Positions 16,595 through 24,535 are shown, counted from the stretch's first letter. The stretch is DNA of 38,467 nucleotides from M3007 sp040080915 (GCA_040080915.1 JBEBHD010000019.1:1-38467), one strand, 5' to 3'. Translations and numbers: made by a program. The notes: generated by a model not told the origin, from the sequence alone.

Positions 16595-17044
16595 ATGATC
16601 TTACAACCATGTGTTGGCGGCAGTTCATTGGGTAATACATATATCCGTATGTCCACATCTGCATTCAGCGGCGGATTCGGAGATTTACAGGCTGTGAGTA
16701 AAGAAAATATCTGGGGTAATATTATTCTAAATCGGAAAGGAGGAAATGTGGGAATTGGGATATCAGACCCGCAAACAAAACTACACGTTGATGGCAGAAT
16801 AAGTGCAGGTAGCCGCATCCATCCGGGATTTTCAGGGACAGAAGATGGGTATAGCCTCATCCATTTCAAAAACGGTACTGCTGCGCATGGCGGTATTGTT
16901 CGGGCATCACAAGGAAACGGCGATGGAGGCGATGCGCCAATCCTTTATCAAGCAAGCAGCCACACGTTTGGCGGCAAAGTTTCGGTTCCCATCCTCGAGA
17001 TCACCGGCGGCGGCCTCGCCAAGGCCCGCCACCGTCAACCGTAG
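16595..17044 (+). pseudogene. Fragment of a tail-fibre-like secreted protein
   Basis: 149 residues without a signal peptide. The recognisable part is GNVGIGISDPQTKLHVDGRI, the GIGT.xP..KLHVxG repeat found in Bacteroidota tail-fibre-like and collagen-like surface proteins, followed near the end by VSVPILEITGG. Such proteins normally continue, but here the frame stops at 17044, and a differently framed fragment of another protein family follows at once. Both ends look lost, so I treat it as a relic. It could still be translated. Confidence 0.5.
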
Positions 17045-17301
17045 TGATCAACACGGTCGGGCACGACTGCAACGTGCCGGCATGGCCCTTTCCTTCGGAC
17101 ATTACCAATGTGGGCAATCCGTTTGCGGTGGCGCAACACGGCACATTCCGCTTCCCTTACGACCAGGTTGGCGAATCTGTCCAAGCGGCCCTGCCCGGCT
17201 GGACGCTGCTGATCCATACCGGTACTTACCCGGAAAAGATCACCATCGCCAAACCGCTTACGCTTAAGGCAGAGGGAGGGCCGGTGACTATCGGGCACTG
17301 A
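17044..17301 (+). pseudogene. C-terminal fragment of a secreted protein (start of a beta-helix-like domain)
   Basis: 85 residues, with the same frame open upstream as PPPSTVVINTVGHDCNVP without an ATG. The block GTFRFPYDQVGESVQAALPG then WTLLIHTGTYPEKITIAKPL and AEGGPVTIG resembles a recurrent Bacteroidota C-terminal module (a single beta-helix-like turn ending in TLRA..GPVTIG). No signal peptide or N-terminal domain is present. The junction with the preceding fragment suggests a deletion joining two unrelated genes. Confidence 0.5.
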
Positions 17302-17364
17302 TACTCGTGCCCCTAATCCAGTCCAGTTACTAAACCGTTTCTTTGCAAAAAAAACGCTCGCGCC

Positions 17365-17811
17365 ATGATCCGACTACTTGTTGCCGACGAATCGCACACC
17401 GCCGACGTGGCGGCCCTGCTCGCCCTCCTGTTCGAGGAGGTGGAGCACCACCTTGAGTTCGAGGAAATTGCCGAAATTTTTGCAGAAATGGATGCTGACG
17501 ACCACCACTCCACGTTGCTGGCGGTGGACAACGACACAGATGAAGTGGCTGGCGTGATCACCGTTGTGGAATCGCTGTCGCTTTCTGCCGGGGGGCGTTA
17601 CGGGGTCATCAACGAACTGTTTGTGCTGCCCGAATATCGTTCTGAGGGCGTGGGGAAGATGCTGCTCGACTTCGCCAAGGAAATCGGTGAGCAGCGGGGG
17701 TGGACCCGCATCGAGGTTACCACGCCGGGCGATGAGTTTGACAAAACACTCCGATTCTATGAACGCGAAGGTTTCTGGAAAATCGGCCCCCGGTATAAAT
17801 TTACCTGGTAG
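17365..17811 (+). CDS. GNAT-family N-acetyltransferase
   Basis: 148 residues. The GNAT core is complete: VINELFVLPEYRSEGVGKML contains the acetyl-CoA loop R92-S-E-G-V-G97. The C-terminal motif B strand and helix follow (FDKTLRFYEREGFWKIGPRY). The acceptor substrate, small molecule or protein, cannot be told. It is followed 14 bp later by a displaced copy of the 3' end of the RND gene. Confidence 0.9.
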   Translation: MIRLLVADESHTADVAALLALLFEEVEHHLEFEEIAEIFAEMDADDHHSTLLAVDNDTDEVAGVITVVESLSLSAGGRYGVINELFVLPEYRSEGVGKMLLDFAKEIGEQRGWTRIEVTTPGDEFDKTLRFYEREGFWKIGPRYKFTW

Positions 17812-17825
17812 CCTCCTCCAATGTC

Positions 17826-17863
17826 TCCGGCTGCCCGCGTTTTTTCCCGCTCAAATAGGTGTA
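17826..17863 (+). repeat. Displaced 38-bp copy of the RND transporter gene 3' end
   Basis: 37 of 38 bases equal 18550-18587, which lies in the last codons of the RND gene. Read on the minus strand both encode YTYLSGKKRGQPE. In this copy the frame continues TLEEATR and stops. The two copies are in direct orientation, 724 bp apart, and enclose the DUF433-DUF5615 module. Confidence 0.85.
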
Positions 17864-17904
17864 GAGCCTTAATAGATGGGGAGTTTCCTTATCCGAATTC
17901 CGCC

Positions 17905-18233
17905 CTAATCAATTGTGATGAGGCTGCCAGCATTCACGGCTTCCGTTAAATCATAAAAATTGAGCAAAACAATTTCCCGAAAAATCTCGCGGTTCAAAGC
18001 GCCAAGCCGGAATGTAATGATGGAAGGAAATTGCACTTTAGATAAGGCCATAATCCGAGAAAAATCCAGATCGTTTGTCAGTATGGTGTCCCCGGATTGG
18101 CGAGAAAAGGATACAATGTTTCATCGGGCGTATGACCCAAACCGACATCGTAAACATGTTGGGCACTATACCCCAACTCGCGCAAAATATCGCGAAAGGA
18201 AGGAAGCAGGTTTTCGTCGAGTAGAAATTTCAT
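17905..18233 (-). pseudogene. DUF5615 PIN-like toxin, broken by a 1-base frameshift
   Basis: From the ATG at 18233 the frame reads MKFLLDENLLPSFRDILREL, then GYSAQHVYDVGLGHTPDETL YP, and stops early (FLANPGTPY). A second frame then continues SRQSGDTILTNDLDFSRIMA and LITFRLG-like text to TAG at 17905. The two halves join perfectly if the T-run on the minus strand near 18104-18110 had five T instead of four, giving a normal protein of about 109 residues. The conserved acidic residues of the PIN-like fold (LLDEN, D in VYDVGLG, TNDLDF) are all present across the break. The start overlaps the DUF433 stop by one base. It is either a real inactivating mutation or a sequencing error in a homopolymer. 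Confidence 0.8.
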
Positions 18234-18487
18234 CAGACAGCGGAAGCCAATCGGAGCGGTAGAAAGCGATCCTTAAAATGTGCAGCAGCAAAAGCCAGTG
18301 CCTCATAAATATCCTCCGTAGTCAGTTTGGGGTATTCCGCTGCGATCCCATCCGCGCTCATGCCGCCAGCAAGGTAGGCAAGAATGGCAGCAACCGTGAT
18401 GCGGGTACCTTCGATCCGCGGTTGGCCGTCGCAATAAGCGGGATCGGCCACAATTCGTTTAAAACCGGCAAAGTGCATGTTGGACAT
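18233..18487 (-). CDS. DUF433 (VapB-type) antitoxin
   Basis: 84 residues. The DUF433 pattern is clear: RIVADPAYCDGQPRIEGTRI, then TVAAILAYLAGGMSADGIAA and YPKLTTEDIYEALAFAA. It is a small helix-turn-helix-like protein typically paired with a DUF5615 PIN-like toxin, which is exactly what follows (TGATG overlap). It should bind the toxin and its own promoter. A TACCTTTG box lies 18 bp upstream. Confidence 0.88.
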   Translation of the reverse strand: MSNMHFAGFKRIVADPAYCDGQPRIEGTRITVAAILAYLAGGMSADGIAAEYPKLTTEDIYEALAFAAAHFKDRFLPLRLASAV

Positions 18488-18504
18488 AGCGAAAATTCAG
18501 GTAG

Positions 18505-18512
18505 CAAAGGTA
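18505..18512 (-). promoter_or_regulatory. -7 box TACCTTTG for the DUF433-DUF5615 pair
   Basis: The minus strand reads TACCTTTG, exactly TAnnTTTG, 18 bp before the ATG at 18487. It lies between the end of the RND gene and the antitoxin, so the pair can be transcribed separately. Confidence 0.5.
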
Positions 18513-18530
18513 TTTATTTCGTCCGCGTTC

Positions 18531-21500
18531 CTATGCGAATTTAGGCGCTTCCGGCTGCCCGCGTTTTTTCCCACTCAAATAGGTGTACATGGCGGGAATA
18601 ACAAACAACGTGAGCACTAATGAAAACAACAAGCCGCCCACCACTACCATACCCAGCGGTATGCGCGAGGTGGCTGCCGCTCCCAGCGCCAGTGCGATGG
18701 GTAACGCGCCTAACACGGTGGCGAGGGTGGTCATCAGGATCGGGCGCAAACGCCCCTGAGCAGCCAGAATCACGGCTTCGGCTTTGCTGCCTGCCCGCCC
18801 GGCACGCATGATCTGGTTGGCAAACTCCACGATCAGGATGCCGTTTTTGGTGACTAATCCGATGAGCATGATCATGCCGATCTGACTGAAAATATTGAGC
18901 GTATGGTCGGTTACGGCCAGGGTGATGAATGCTCCGGCAATGGCCAATGGTACCGTGATCATGATGATGAACGGATCGCGAAAACTCTCAAACTGTGCGG
19001 CAAGGATGAGGTAGATGAGGCCCAGCGCGAGCAGGAAAGCGAAGGCTGTGTTGCCGCTACTCTCGCGGAAATCGCGGGAGGCACCGCTGAGGTCGGTTGT
19101 GAAGGTGTCGTCGAGTGTTTTTTCGGCGATAGCCTCCATAGCCGTAATGCCTTCGCCGAGGGTTTGGCCCGGCGAGAGCACGGCGCTGACGGTGGCAGAC
19201 TTGTACCGGTTGTAGTGGTACAGCATGGGCGGGTTGCTGGTTTCGGCGAAGCGCACGAGGTTGTCTAACTGGATCAGTTCGCCAGCATTGTTGCGTACGT
19301 ACAGGCTGGCCAGATCAATCGGCTCGTCGCGGTTTTCGCGGTCCACCTGACCGACGACCTGGTACTGCTTGCCGTTCATCAAAAAGTAGCCAAAACGCCG
19401 CCCGGACAGGGCCAGTTGCACCATTTGGCTGATGTCCAGCACGCTCACTCCGAGTTCGGCGGCCTTGAGGCGGTCTATTTCGATCTGAATCTCGGGCTTG
19501 TTGAATTTCAAATCAACGTTCACGTTTGCAAATGTAGGGTCTTGGCCAGCGGCTTCGAGGAAGCGAGGCAGCGCCTCTTCCAATTTTTTGAAATCCAGAT
19601 TTTGAATAACAAACTGCACGGGCAGCGAGAGGCTGGCCCCGAAACCGGTGGAAATCGTTTGCTCCTGATTGGGAAACACCCGCGCCTCGGTGAAACCTTT
19701 GGTCATACCCAGCAGGTGTTCAAAAATTTCCTGCTGGCTGCGATCGCGGTACTGCGGTTCTACCAGGCCAAGGCTGATAAAACCTGCGTTGGAGCCGCTC
19801 ACGCGCCCGCCCCCGGTGATGCCAAACACCATTTGATACTCCGGTATCGAGTCCATTATCTGGTCCACCAACCGGTAGATCACAGCCTCCGTCACATCAA
19901 AATCGGTGCCTTCCGGCGTGGCCACCACTGCCCGGATGCTGCTGCGGTCTTCGAGCGGGGCGAGTTCGGTTTTCAGCGTGCCGCGAAAATGCCAGATCGC
20001 TCCGAAGCAGCCCAGCACGATGAGCAGGCTCACCCAGCGAAATCGCATAAATCCCCGGAGCAGCCGCCCGTACACGCGGTCCATTCCTTGAAAAAACGGC
20101 TCCGTGACGCGGTAAAACCAGCCATATGCGTGCGGGTTTTTCTGGCTGAGTTTCACGTTCAGCACGGGAGTAAGTGTCAGGGATACGAACGCAGAAATTA
20201 GCACCGCCCCGGCCACCACAAGGCCAAACTCGCGAAACAAGCGCCCCGTGAAACCTTGCAGAAAAATAACCGGGATAAACACCACAGCCAGGGTGATGGA
20301 CGTGGAGACCACTGCAAAGAAAATCTCCCGTGTGCCCTCTTGCGCCGCTCGCCACTTGTCCATGCCCTGCTCTATTTTTTTGTAAATGTTCTCGGTCACC
20401 ACGATCCCGTCGTCCACCACAAGGCCGGTAGCCAAAACAATAGCCAGCAGGGTTAGCACATTGATGGAAAACCCGAACAGGTACATGATAAAAAACGCCC
20501 CAATGAGGCACACGGGGATGTCAATGAGCGGACGCAGGGCGATGGCCCAGTTTCGGAAAAACAGGTAAATGATCAGAATCACGAGCGAGATGGCGATCAC
20601 GAGGGTTTCTTTCACCTCGAGGATAGCCTGGCGCACGAAACTGGATTTATCCAAGCCGACTTCCGTTACGATGTCTGCTGGAAGGTCGCGCTTGATTTGC
20701 GCGTAGCGGCGCTCGAACTCGTCAGCAATCTCGATCATATTGGCACCGGGCTGCGGAATGAGGGCCATGGACACATTGGACACGTTGTTGCGTCGGGCAC
20801 CGAAGTCCTCGTTTTCAGGGCCGAGTACGGCCTCGCCGAGGTCTCGAAACCGGATGGTAGCGCCTCCTTGACCCGATGGCGCTTGCCGGACGATCATGTT
20901 GTTGAAATCCTCCTCCGTTTCCAAACGGCCAAAGGTTTTTACGGTTAGTTCGGTGGCGTTGCCGCGCAATTTGCCGGCCGGCAGGTCCACGTTTTCGCGG
21001 TTGAGGGCGGCCTGAATATCCTGAATGGTCAACCCGTGTGCGGCGAGTTTGACCGGGTCAATCCACAGGCGCATGGCCGGTCGCTTGTCGCCGAAGATAC
21101 GCACCTCGCTCACGCCGGGTATGGTTTGCAGTTTTTCTGCCAGCACATTGGAGGCGTAGTCCGACAGTTCCATCACGCTGCGGGTACTGCTCTGGATGGG
21201 GATGAACATGATGGGGTCGCTGTTGGCATCGGCTTTGCTGACCACCGGCGGCGCGTCTATGTCCTGCGGCAGTGCGCGTTGGGCCTGAGCAACCTTGTCT
21301 CGTACATCATTGGCGGCTCGCTCCAGATCAGCGCCGAGTTCAAATTCGATGGTGATACTGCTGCTGCCGAGGGCCGATTGCGACGAGATGGTGCGGATGC
21401 CCGCGATGCTGTTCACAGCCTTTTCCAGCGGCTCGGTGATCTGGCTTTCCACTACTTCAGCATTGGCACCGGTGTACGAGGTGCGCACGCTGATCGTCGG

Positions 21501-21626
21501 CGGGTCTATAGCCGGGTACTCGCGCACGCCGAGAAAGGTGTACCCAATAGCGCCGAACACAACGATCAGGATGCTCATTACGGTGGCCAGTACGGGGCGA
21601 CGGAGGGAAAGGTCAGACAAGTTCAT
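18531..21626 (-). CDS. RND efflux transporter, inner-membrane pump subunit (HAE1/AcrB-like)
   Basis: 1031 residues, full length. It starts MNLSDLSLRRPVLATVMSIL and has the RND layout: helix 1, large periplasmic loop, helices 2-7, second loop, helices 8-12. The proton-relay residues are present (GLVVDDGIVVTEN in helix 4; Lys in LVTKNGILIVEFANQ in helix 10). This is the multidrug (HAE1) rather than the heavy-metal type. It exports hydrophobic compounds using the proton gradient, together with a membrane-fusion protein and an outer-membrane channel, but neither is encoded in this window. The ATG at 21626 directly abuts a 20-copy octamer array. The 3' end (18550-18587) is duplicated at 17826-17863. 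Confidence 0.95.
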   Translation of the reverse strand: MNLSDLSLRRPVLATVMSILIVVFGAIGYTFLGVREYPAIDPPTISVRTSYTGANAEVVESQITEPLEKAVNSIAGIRTISSQSALGSSSITIEFELGADLERAANDVRDKVAQAQRALPQDIDAPPVVSKADANSDPIMFIPIQSSTRSVMELSDYASNVLAEKLQTIPGVSEVRIFGDKRPAMRLWIDPVKLAAHGLTIQDIQAALNRENVDLPAGKLRGNATELTVKTFGRLETEEDFNNMIVRQAPSGQGGATIRFRDLGEAVLGPENEDFGARRNNVSNVSMALIPQPGANMIEIADEFERRYAQIKRDLPADIVTEVGLDKSSFVRQAILEVKETLVIAISLVILIIYLFFRNWAIALRPLIDIPVCLIGAFFIMYLFGFSINVLTLLAIVLATGLVVDDGIVVTENIYKKIEQGMDKWRAAQEGTREIFFAVVSTSITLAVVFIPVIFLQGFTGRLFREFGLVVAGAVLISAFVSLTLTPVLNVKLSQKNPHAYGWFYRVTEPFFQGMDRVYGRLLRGFMRFRWVSLLIVLGCFGAIWHFRGTLKTELAPLEDRSSIRAVVATPEGTDFDVTEAVIYRLVDQIMDSIPEYQMVFGITGGGRVSGSNAGFISLGLVEPQYRDRSQQEIFEHLLGMTKGFTEARVFPNQEQTISTGFGASLSLPVQFVIQNLDFKKLEEALPRFLEAAGQDPTFANVNVDLKFNKPEIQIEIDRLKAAELGVSVLDISQMVQLALSGRRFGYFLMNGKQYQVVGQVDRENRDEPIDLASLYVRNNAGELIQLDNLVRFAETSNPPMLYHYNRYKSATVSAVLSPGQTLGEGITAMEAIAEKTLDDTFTTDLSGASRDFRESSGNTAFAFLLALGLIYLILAAQFESFRDPFIIMITVPLAIAGAFITLAVTDHTLNIFSQIGMIMLIGLVTKNGILIVEFANQIMRAGRAGSKAEAVILAAQGRLRPILMTTLATVLGALPIALALGAAATSRIPLGMVVVGGLLFSLVLTLFVIPAMYTYLSGKKRGQPEAPKFA
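18550..18587 (-). repeat. Direct-repeat copy within the RND gene 3' end
   Basis: This is the in-gene copy of the 38-bp sequence also found at 17826-17863, with one mismatch (18573 A, 17849 G). See the copy at 17826 for the context. Confidence 0.85.
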
Positions 21627-21786
21627 GTGAGCGGGTGAGCGAGTGAGCGGGTGAGCGGGTGAGCGGGTGAGCGGGTGAGCGGGTGAGCAGGTGAGCGAGT
21701 GAGCGGGTGAGCGGGTGAGCGGGTGAGCGAGTGAGCGGGTGAGCGGGTGAGAGAGTGAGCGGGTGAGCGGGTGAGCGGGTGAGCGG
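21627..21786. repeat. Octamer minisatellite: 20 tandem GTGAGCGG units abutting the RND start codon
   Basis: There are exactly 20 back-to-back 8-bp units with no indel. Fifteen are GTGAGCGG; the variants are GTGAGCGA (units 2, 9, 13), GTGAGCAG (unit 8) and GTGAGAGA (unit 16). The array touches the RND ATG, so on the coding strand it is (CCGCTCAC)n followed directly by ATG. The unit is not a multiple of three, and the array lies in the untranslated leader. No promoter box is seen inside it. It is a single-unit tandem array, not a CRISPR. Confidence 0.95.
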
Positions 21787-21818
21787 AGCAGGGGGGGCTT
21801 TTACCACAAGGCCCAATT

Positions 21819-21857
21819 CGCCCCGTTTGTCATTTCTGCGAAATGGCAAACGGGGCG
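21819..21857 (-). terminator. Strong hairpin downstream of the cytochrome gene, no T-tract
   Basis: CGCCCCGTTTG-T-CATTTC pairs with GAAATG-G-CAAACGGGGCG around a 3-base loop. It lies 17 bp after the cytochrome stop on the minus strand. No T-run follows in either direction, so it may be a transcript-stabilising or Rho-associated structure rather than a classical terminator. Confidence 0.5.
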
Positions 21858-21873
21858 GTCACAAAACGCGCAC

Positions 21874-22236
21874 TTAGTTAGAAAACCCGCCCTTGGCCCA
21901 GTTTTTCAGCAGGGCGATCTCGGCTGCTGTGAGCGCCGGTTTTTTCAACTTGAAGGGCATGAACTTGGGATCGTCCTGCGGCAGTTCAACCCGTGCAATG
22001 ACATCGTTGATGTTTTTTTGCAAGGCTGCTTGGGAGTCAAGCGGCTCTTTTTTCCCCTGTTGGCTGGGGAAATGGCAGGGGGCGCACTTGGCTTGGATCA
22101 ATGTACTGACTTCAGCGGCGTACGAAACTTTGGGGACTGCCGGAGCGGGTTTTTGCGAAGCAGTAGGGGCCGTTTTGGGTGAGCAGGCGAAGGCTGTGAA
22201 AGCCAACGCAAGGAGCAGAGCAGAGAAATTTTTCAT
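21874..22236 (-). CDS. Monohaem cytochrome c lipoprotein
   Basis: 120 residues with a lipoprotein signal (MKNFSALLLALAFTAFACSP, lipid Cys18). One haem-binding motif CAPCH lies at residues 51-55, and Met93 (PKFMPFKL) is a possible sixth haem ligand. Its size fits a small electron-carrying or sensor cytochrome attached to the periplasmic face or outer membrane. It follows phoH by 17 bp and could share its transcript. Electron donor and acceptor are unknown. Confidence 0.83.
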   Translation of the reverse strand: MKNFSALLLALAFTAFACSPKTAPTASQKPAPAVPKVSYAAEVSTLIQAKCAPCHFPSQQGKKEPLDSQAALQKNINDVIARVELPQDDPKFMPFKLKKPALTAAEIALLKNWAKGGFSN

Positions 22237-22253
22237 AAAAAAATGAGTGTTGT

Positions 22254-23285
22254 TTAAATGACTTGTTCGTCTGTTTTGGCGCGTTCTTCGGGTTCTTTTC
22301 GTTGCCGGGCTTGTTCGCGCTTGAGCCGTTCTTCGGTTTCGATCTTGTCGTAGGCTTTGATGATTTCCTTTACCAAACGGTGGCGCACCACGTCCTCGGC
22401 GGTGAGGTTGAGCACGGCAATGCCGCTCACGCCGTCAAGAATTTCCATTGCCTGACGGAGGCCCGATTTTTGGTGGCCGGGCAGGTCAATCTGGCTCAAG
22501 TCGCCGGTGATGATACACTTGGCGCTGGGGCCGAGGCGGGTGAGGAACATTTTGATCTGCAAAGGCGTGGCGTTCTGGGCTTCGTCGAGGATAACGTATG
22601 CGTTGTCCAGCGTACGGCCGCGCATGAATGCCAGCGGGGCAATCTCGATGATACGGTTGTCCATGAAAAACTGGAGCTTTTCCATGGGCAGCATATCGTC
22701 GAGGGCATCGTAGAGCGGACGCAGGTAGGGGTCCACTTTTTCCTTGAGGTCGCCGGGCAGGAAGCCGAGGTTTTCGCCAGCTTCCACGGCGGGCCGGGTG
22801 AGCACGATTTTTTTGATCAGCTTGTTTTTCAGCGCCCGTACGGCGATGGCCACTGCGGTGTACGTTTTGCCGGTACCCGCCGGGCCGACGGCGAACACGA
22901 TGTCGTTGGTTTCGCACACCTCCACGAGGCGTTTTTGGTTGCGGGTCTTGGCTTTGATGGGGCGTCCGTCGCGCCCGAAAAGGATGGCGTTGCTGGCTTC
23001 GCCGTTCACGGGGATGCGCACCTCGAACGGGTTTTCGCCGCCGAGAAGGTCTTCCACGGTTTGGGTGGGCAGTTCCTGGTGTTCGCGCAGGTAGCGCACC
23101 ATCATCTCGAACCTCGCTTTGGCGGGCTGGGTATGCTTTTTTTCACCGGCCAGTTTCAGGCTGTTGCCCCGTGAGGTGATGGTGACATCGGGGAATGCTT
23201 TGCGCAGCAGGTTCAACTTGGCGTTGTTTTCGCCGTAGAGCTCGACCGGGTCAATGCCCTCGACGGTGAGAATGATTTCGCTCAA
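22254..23285 (-). CDS. phoH: PhoH-family ATPase
   Basis: 343 residues. The P-loop is GPAGTGKT (134-141) and Walker B is VILDEAQN (Asp234, Glu235). The KIVLTRPAVEAGENLGFLPG block and TGDLSQIDLPGHQKSGL are PhoH hallmarks. An N-terminal KH-like segment precedes the ATPase, and a charged tail follows residue 315. PhoH proteins are linked to RNA metabolism and ribosome maturation alongside YbeY. The start appears to be TTG at 23285: an in-frame TGA lies 6 bp upstream, and the expected N-terminus (EIILTVEGIDPVELYG) begins just after it. A full promoter lies about 120 bp upstream. Confidence 0.93.
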   Translation of the reverse strand: MSEIILTVEGIDPVELYGENNAKLNLLRKAFPDVTITSRGNSLKLAGEKKHTQPAKARFEMMVRYLREHQELPTQTVEDLLGGENPFEVRIPVNGEASNAILFGRDGRPIKAKTRNQKRLVEVCETNDIVFAVGPAGTGKTYTAVAIAVRALKNKLIKKIVLTRPAVEAGENLGFLPGDLKEKVDPYLRPLYDALDDMLPMEKLQFFMDNRIIEIAPLAFMRGRTLDNAYVILDEAQNATPLQIKMFLTRLGPSAKCIITGDLSQIDLPGHQKSGLRQAMEILDGVSGIAVLNLTAEDVVRHRLVKEIIKAYDKIETEERLKREQARQRKEPEERAKTDEQVI

Positions 23286-23377
23286 ATTTCAGGTTTGTTT
23301 TGTAGCAGCGGGAAGGGCGTGTTGTTTTTTCTTGTTTTCGGTGGAATGAAAACACCTGGCCTCCATGCTTTTGTCCA

Positions 23378-23385
23378 TACTTTTG
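23378..23385 (+). promoter_or_regulatory. -7 box TACTTTTG for the DUF62 gene
   Basis: TACTTTTG matches TAnnTTTG, 75 bp before the ATG at 23460. No good -33 match was found. Confidence 0.4.
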
Positions 23386-23404
23386 TGTTTCGTTTTTCTG
23401 CCTA

Positions 23405-23434
23405 CAAAAGTAGGGCGAAAAACAGGTTGCCCAA
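23405..23434 (-). promoter_or_regulatory. Promoter for phoH (TTG-N19-TACTTTTG)
   Basis: On the minus strand TTG and TACTTTTG are separated by 19 bp, the phylum's preferred spacing. This box and the plus-strand box at 23378 face away across their respective genes, so the two transcripts would overlap by a few tens of bases. Confidence 0.5.
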
Positions 23435-23459
23435 CAAGAACTTACCCACCAAAAGTTTC

Positions 23460-24242
23460 ATGGAGCCAAAGCCCATTGTTACCCTGACCACTGATTTCGG
23501 TACCCACGACCACTACGCCGGTGTGCTCAAAGGCGCGTTGCTGCGGGCGTGCCCGCTGGCGCAGTTGGTAGACATCTCGCACGCAGTCAAGGCGTTCGAC
23601 ATTGTGCAGGCGGCGCTCATTGTCCAAAATGCTTACCCGGAATTCCTCGAAAACACAATCCACATCATTGGGGTCAACTGCGTGTACGCCTCCGATTTTC
23701 GCTTTTTGGTGGCCCGCACCAACGGTCATTTTTTTCTCGCCCCGGACAATGGCCTGCTCGCCCTGCTGTTCGAGAACCTGCCAGAGGAGGATGTGCGCGT
23801 GCTAGCCGACCCCGATCCGGCACATTTCCCCGGCAAGTCTGCTTTCGCTGCTGCAGTCGCGCATTTGGCCGAAGGCAAACCTTTTGAAGACATAGGACTG
23901 CCCGCCGGTGAATTGGTCGAACGCATCGGGCTGCGGCCCGTTATCACGCCCACGCGTATCCGGGGCACGGTCATTCACATTGACAATTTTGACAACGCCC
24001 TTGTCAATATTCGCCGTGAAACGCTCGAAAGTGCCGCCAAAGGCCGCTCGTTTTCGCTGTTTTTTAAACGAAACGACCCGATCACGACGCTCTCGCGCAA
24101 CTACTGCGATGTGCCCGTGGGCGAACCGCTCTGCCTGTTCAACAGCGCGGGCCTGCTCGAGATAGCCGTGAATATGGGCCGGGCCGCCACCCTGCTGGGA
24201 TTGAAAGTTGAAGATGTGGTGGAGGTGGTTTTTGATGAATAG
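23460..24242 (+). CDS. SAM hydroxide adenosyltransferase (DUF62 family)
   Basis: 260 residues from the ATG at 23460; an upstream in-frame start would overlap the promoter region. The DUF62 fold signatures are VTLTTDFGTHDHYAGVLKG at the N-terminus, ISHAVKAFDIVQAALIV, and HFFLAPDNGLLALLFE. Members hydrolyse S-adenosylmethionine to adenosine and methionine, and are related to fluorinase and chlorinase. The segment that in many homologues reads VVDPGVG is GVNCVYASD here, which I remember as usual for Bacteroidota members, so water rather than halide is the expected nucleophile. A hairpin and T9 terminator follows. Confidence 0.88.
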   Translation: MEPKPIVTLTTDFGTHDHYAGVLKGALLRACPLAQLVDISHAVKAFDIVQAALIVQNAYPEFLENTIHIIGVNCVYASDFRFLVARTNGHFFLAPDNGLLALLFENLPEEDVRVLADPDPAHFPGKSAFAAAVAHLAEGKPFEDIGLPAGELVERIGLRPVITPTRIRGTVIHIDNFDNALVNIRRETLESAAKGRSFSLFFKRNDPITTLSRNYCDVPVGEPLCLFNSAGLLEIAVNMGRAATLLGLKVEDVVEVVFDE

Positions 24243-24282
24243 CCCAGATGTCAAGACCGTACTGCTGGACATTTTCAAATTT

Positions 24283-24306
24283 ACCGCAGAGACGCGGTTT
24301 TTTTTT
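24283..24306 (+). terminator. Hairpin plus T-tract after the DUF62 gene
   Basis: ACCGC and GCGGT pair around a 6-base loop, then nine T follow. It lies 41 bp after the stop codon. It also forms part of the outermost layer of the large palindrome. Confidence 0.6.
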
Positions 24307-24417
24307 AAAAAATGGTACTTTGTTTAGTATCCGTTCGTGGTGGTGCTAAACGCAAAAAAATGCACCACAGATTCACACAGATTCACACAGATTCACACAG
24401 ATTTCCTTCTTTCGTTT

Positions 24418-24535
24418 TAGAAAGGGTACACATTTTTTCAACAAACAGGAAGCGAGAGCAAAAACGGGCAAAATGACCTCTCCGAGGTCATTACGAACCA
24501 ATTTTCGGGGGTTTCAAAAATGTGTACCCTTTCTA
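24418..24535. mobile_element. 118-bp MITE-like element with 20-bp perfect terminal inverted repeats
   Basis: TAGAAAGGGTACACATTTTT at 24418-24437 is the exact complement of 24516-24535. The ends are TA, as expected if an IS630/mariner-type enzyme duplicated a TA target. The inside (about 78 bp) is non-coding and itself contains a perfect 9-bp palindrome. There is no transposase, so it would be moved in trans, if at all. Confidence 0.6.

Noticed and set aside
16803..17267. 154-residue plus frame overlapping the two secreted-protein fragments
   Set aside because: It crosses both fragments in a third frame and shows no family similarity, while the other two frames carry recognisable motifs.
21627..21786. 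Tandem array considered as a CRISPR
   Set aside because: Units are 8 bp with no spacers, and no cas gene is near.
21613..21849. 78-residue minus frame through the octamer array
   Set aside because: It consists only of translated repeat (RSPAHPLT-like) and overlaps the RND start.
24365..24400. Repeated ATTCACACAG units considered as a CRISPR or origin iterons
   Set aside because: Only three 10-bp copies without spacers, mirrored on the other side as part of a palindrome. No replication gene is nearby.
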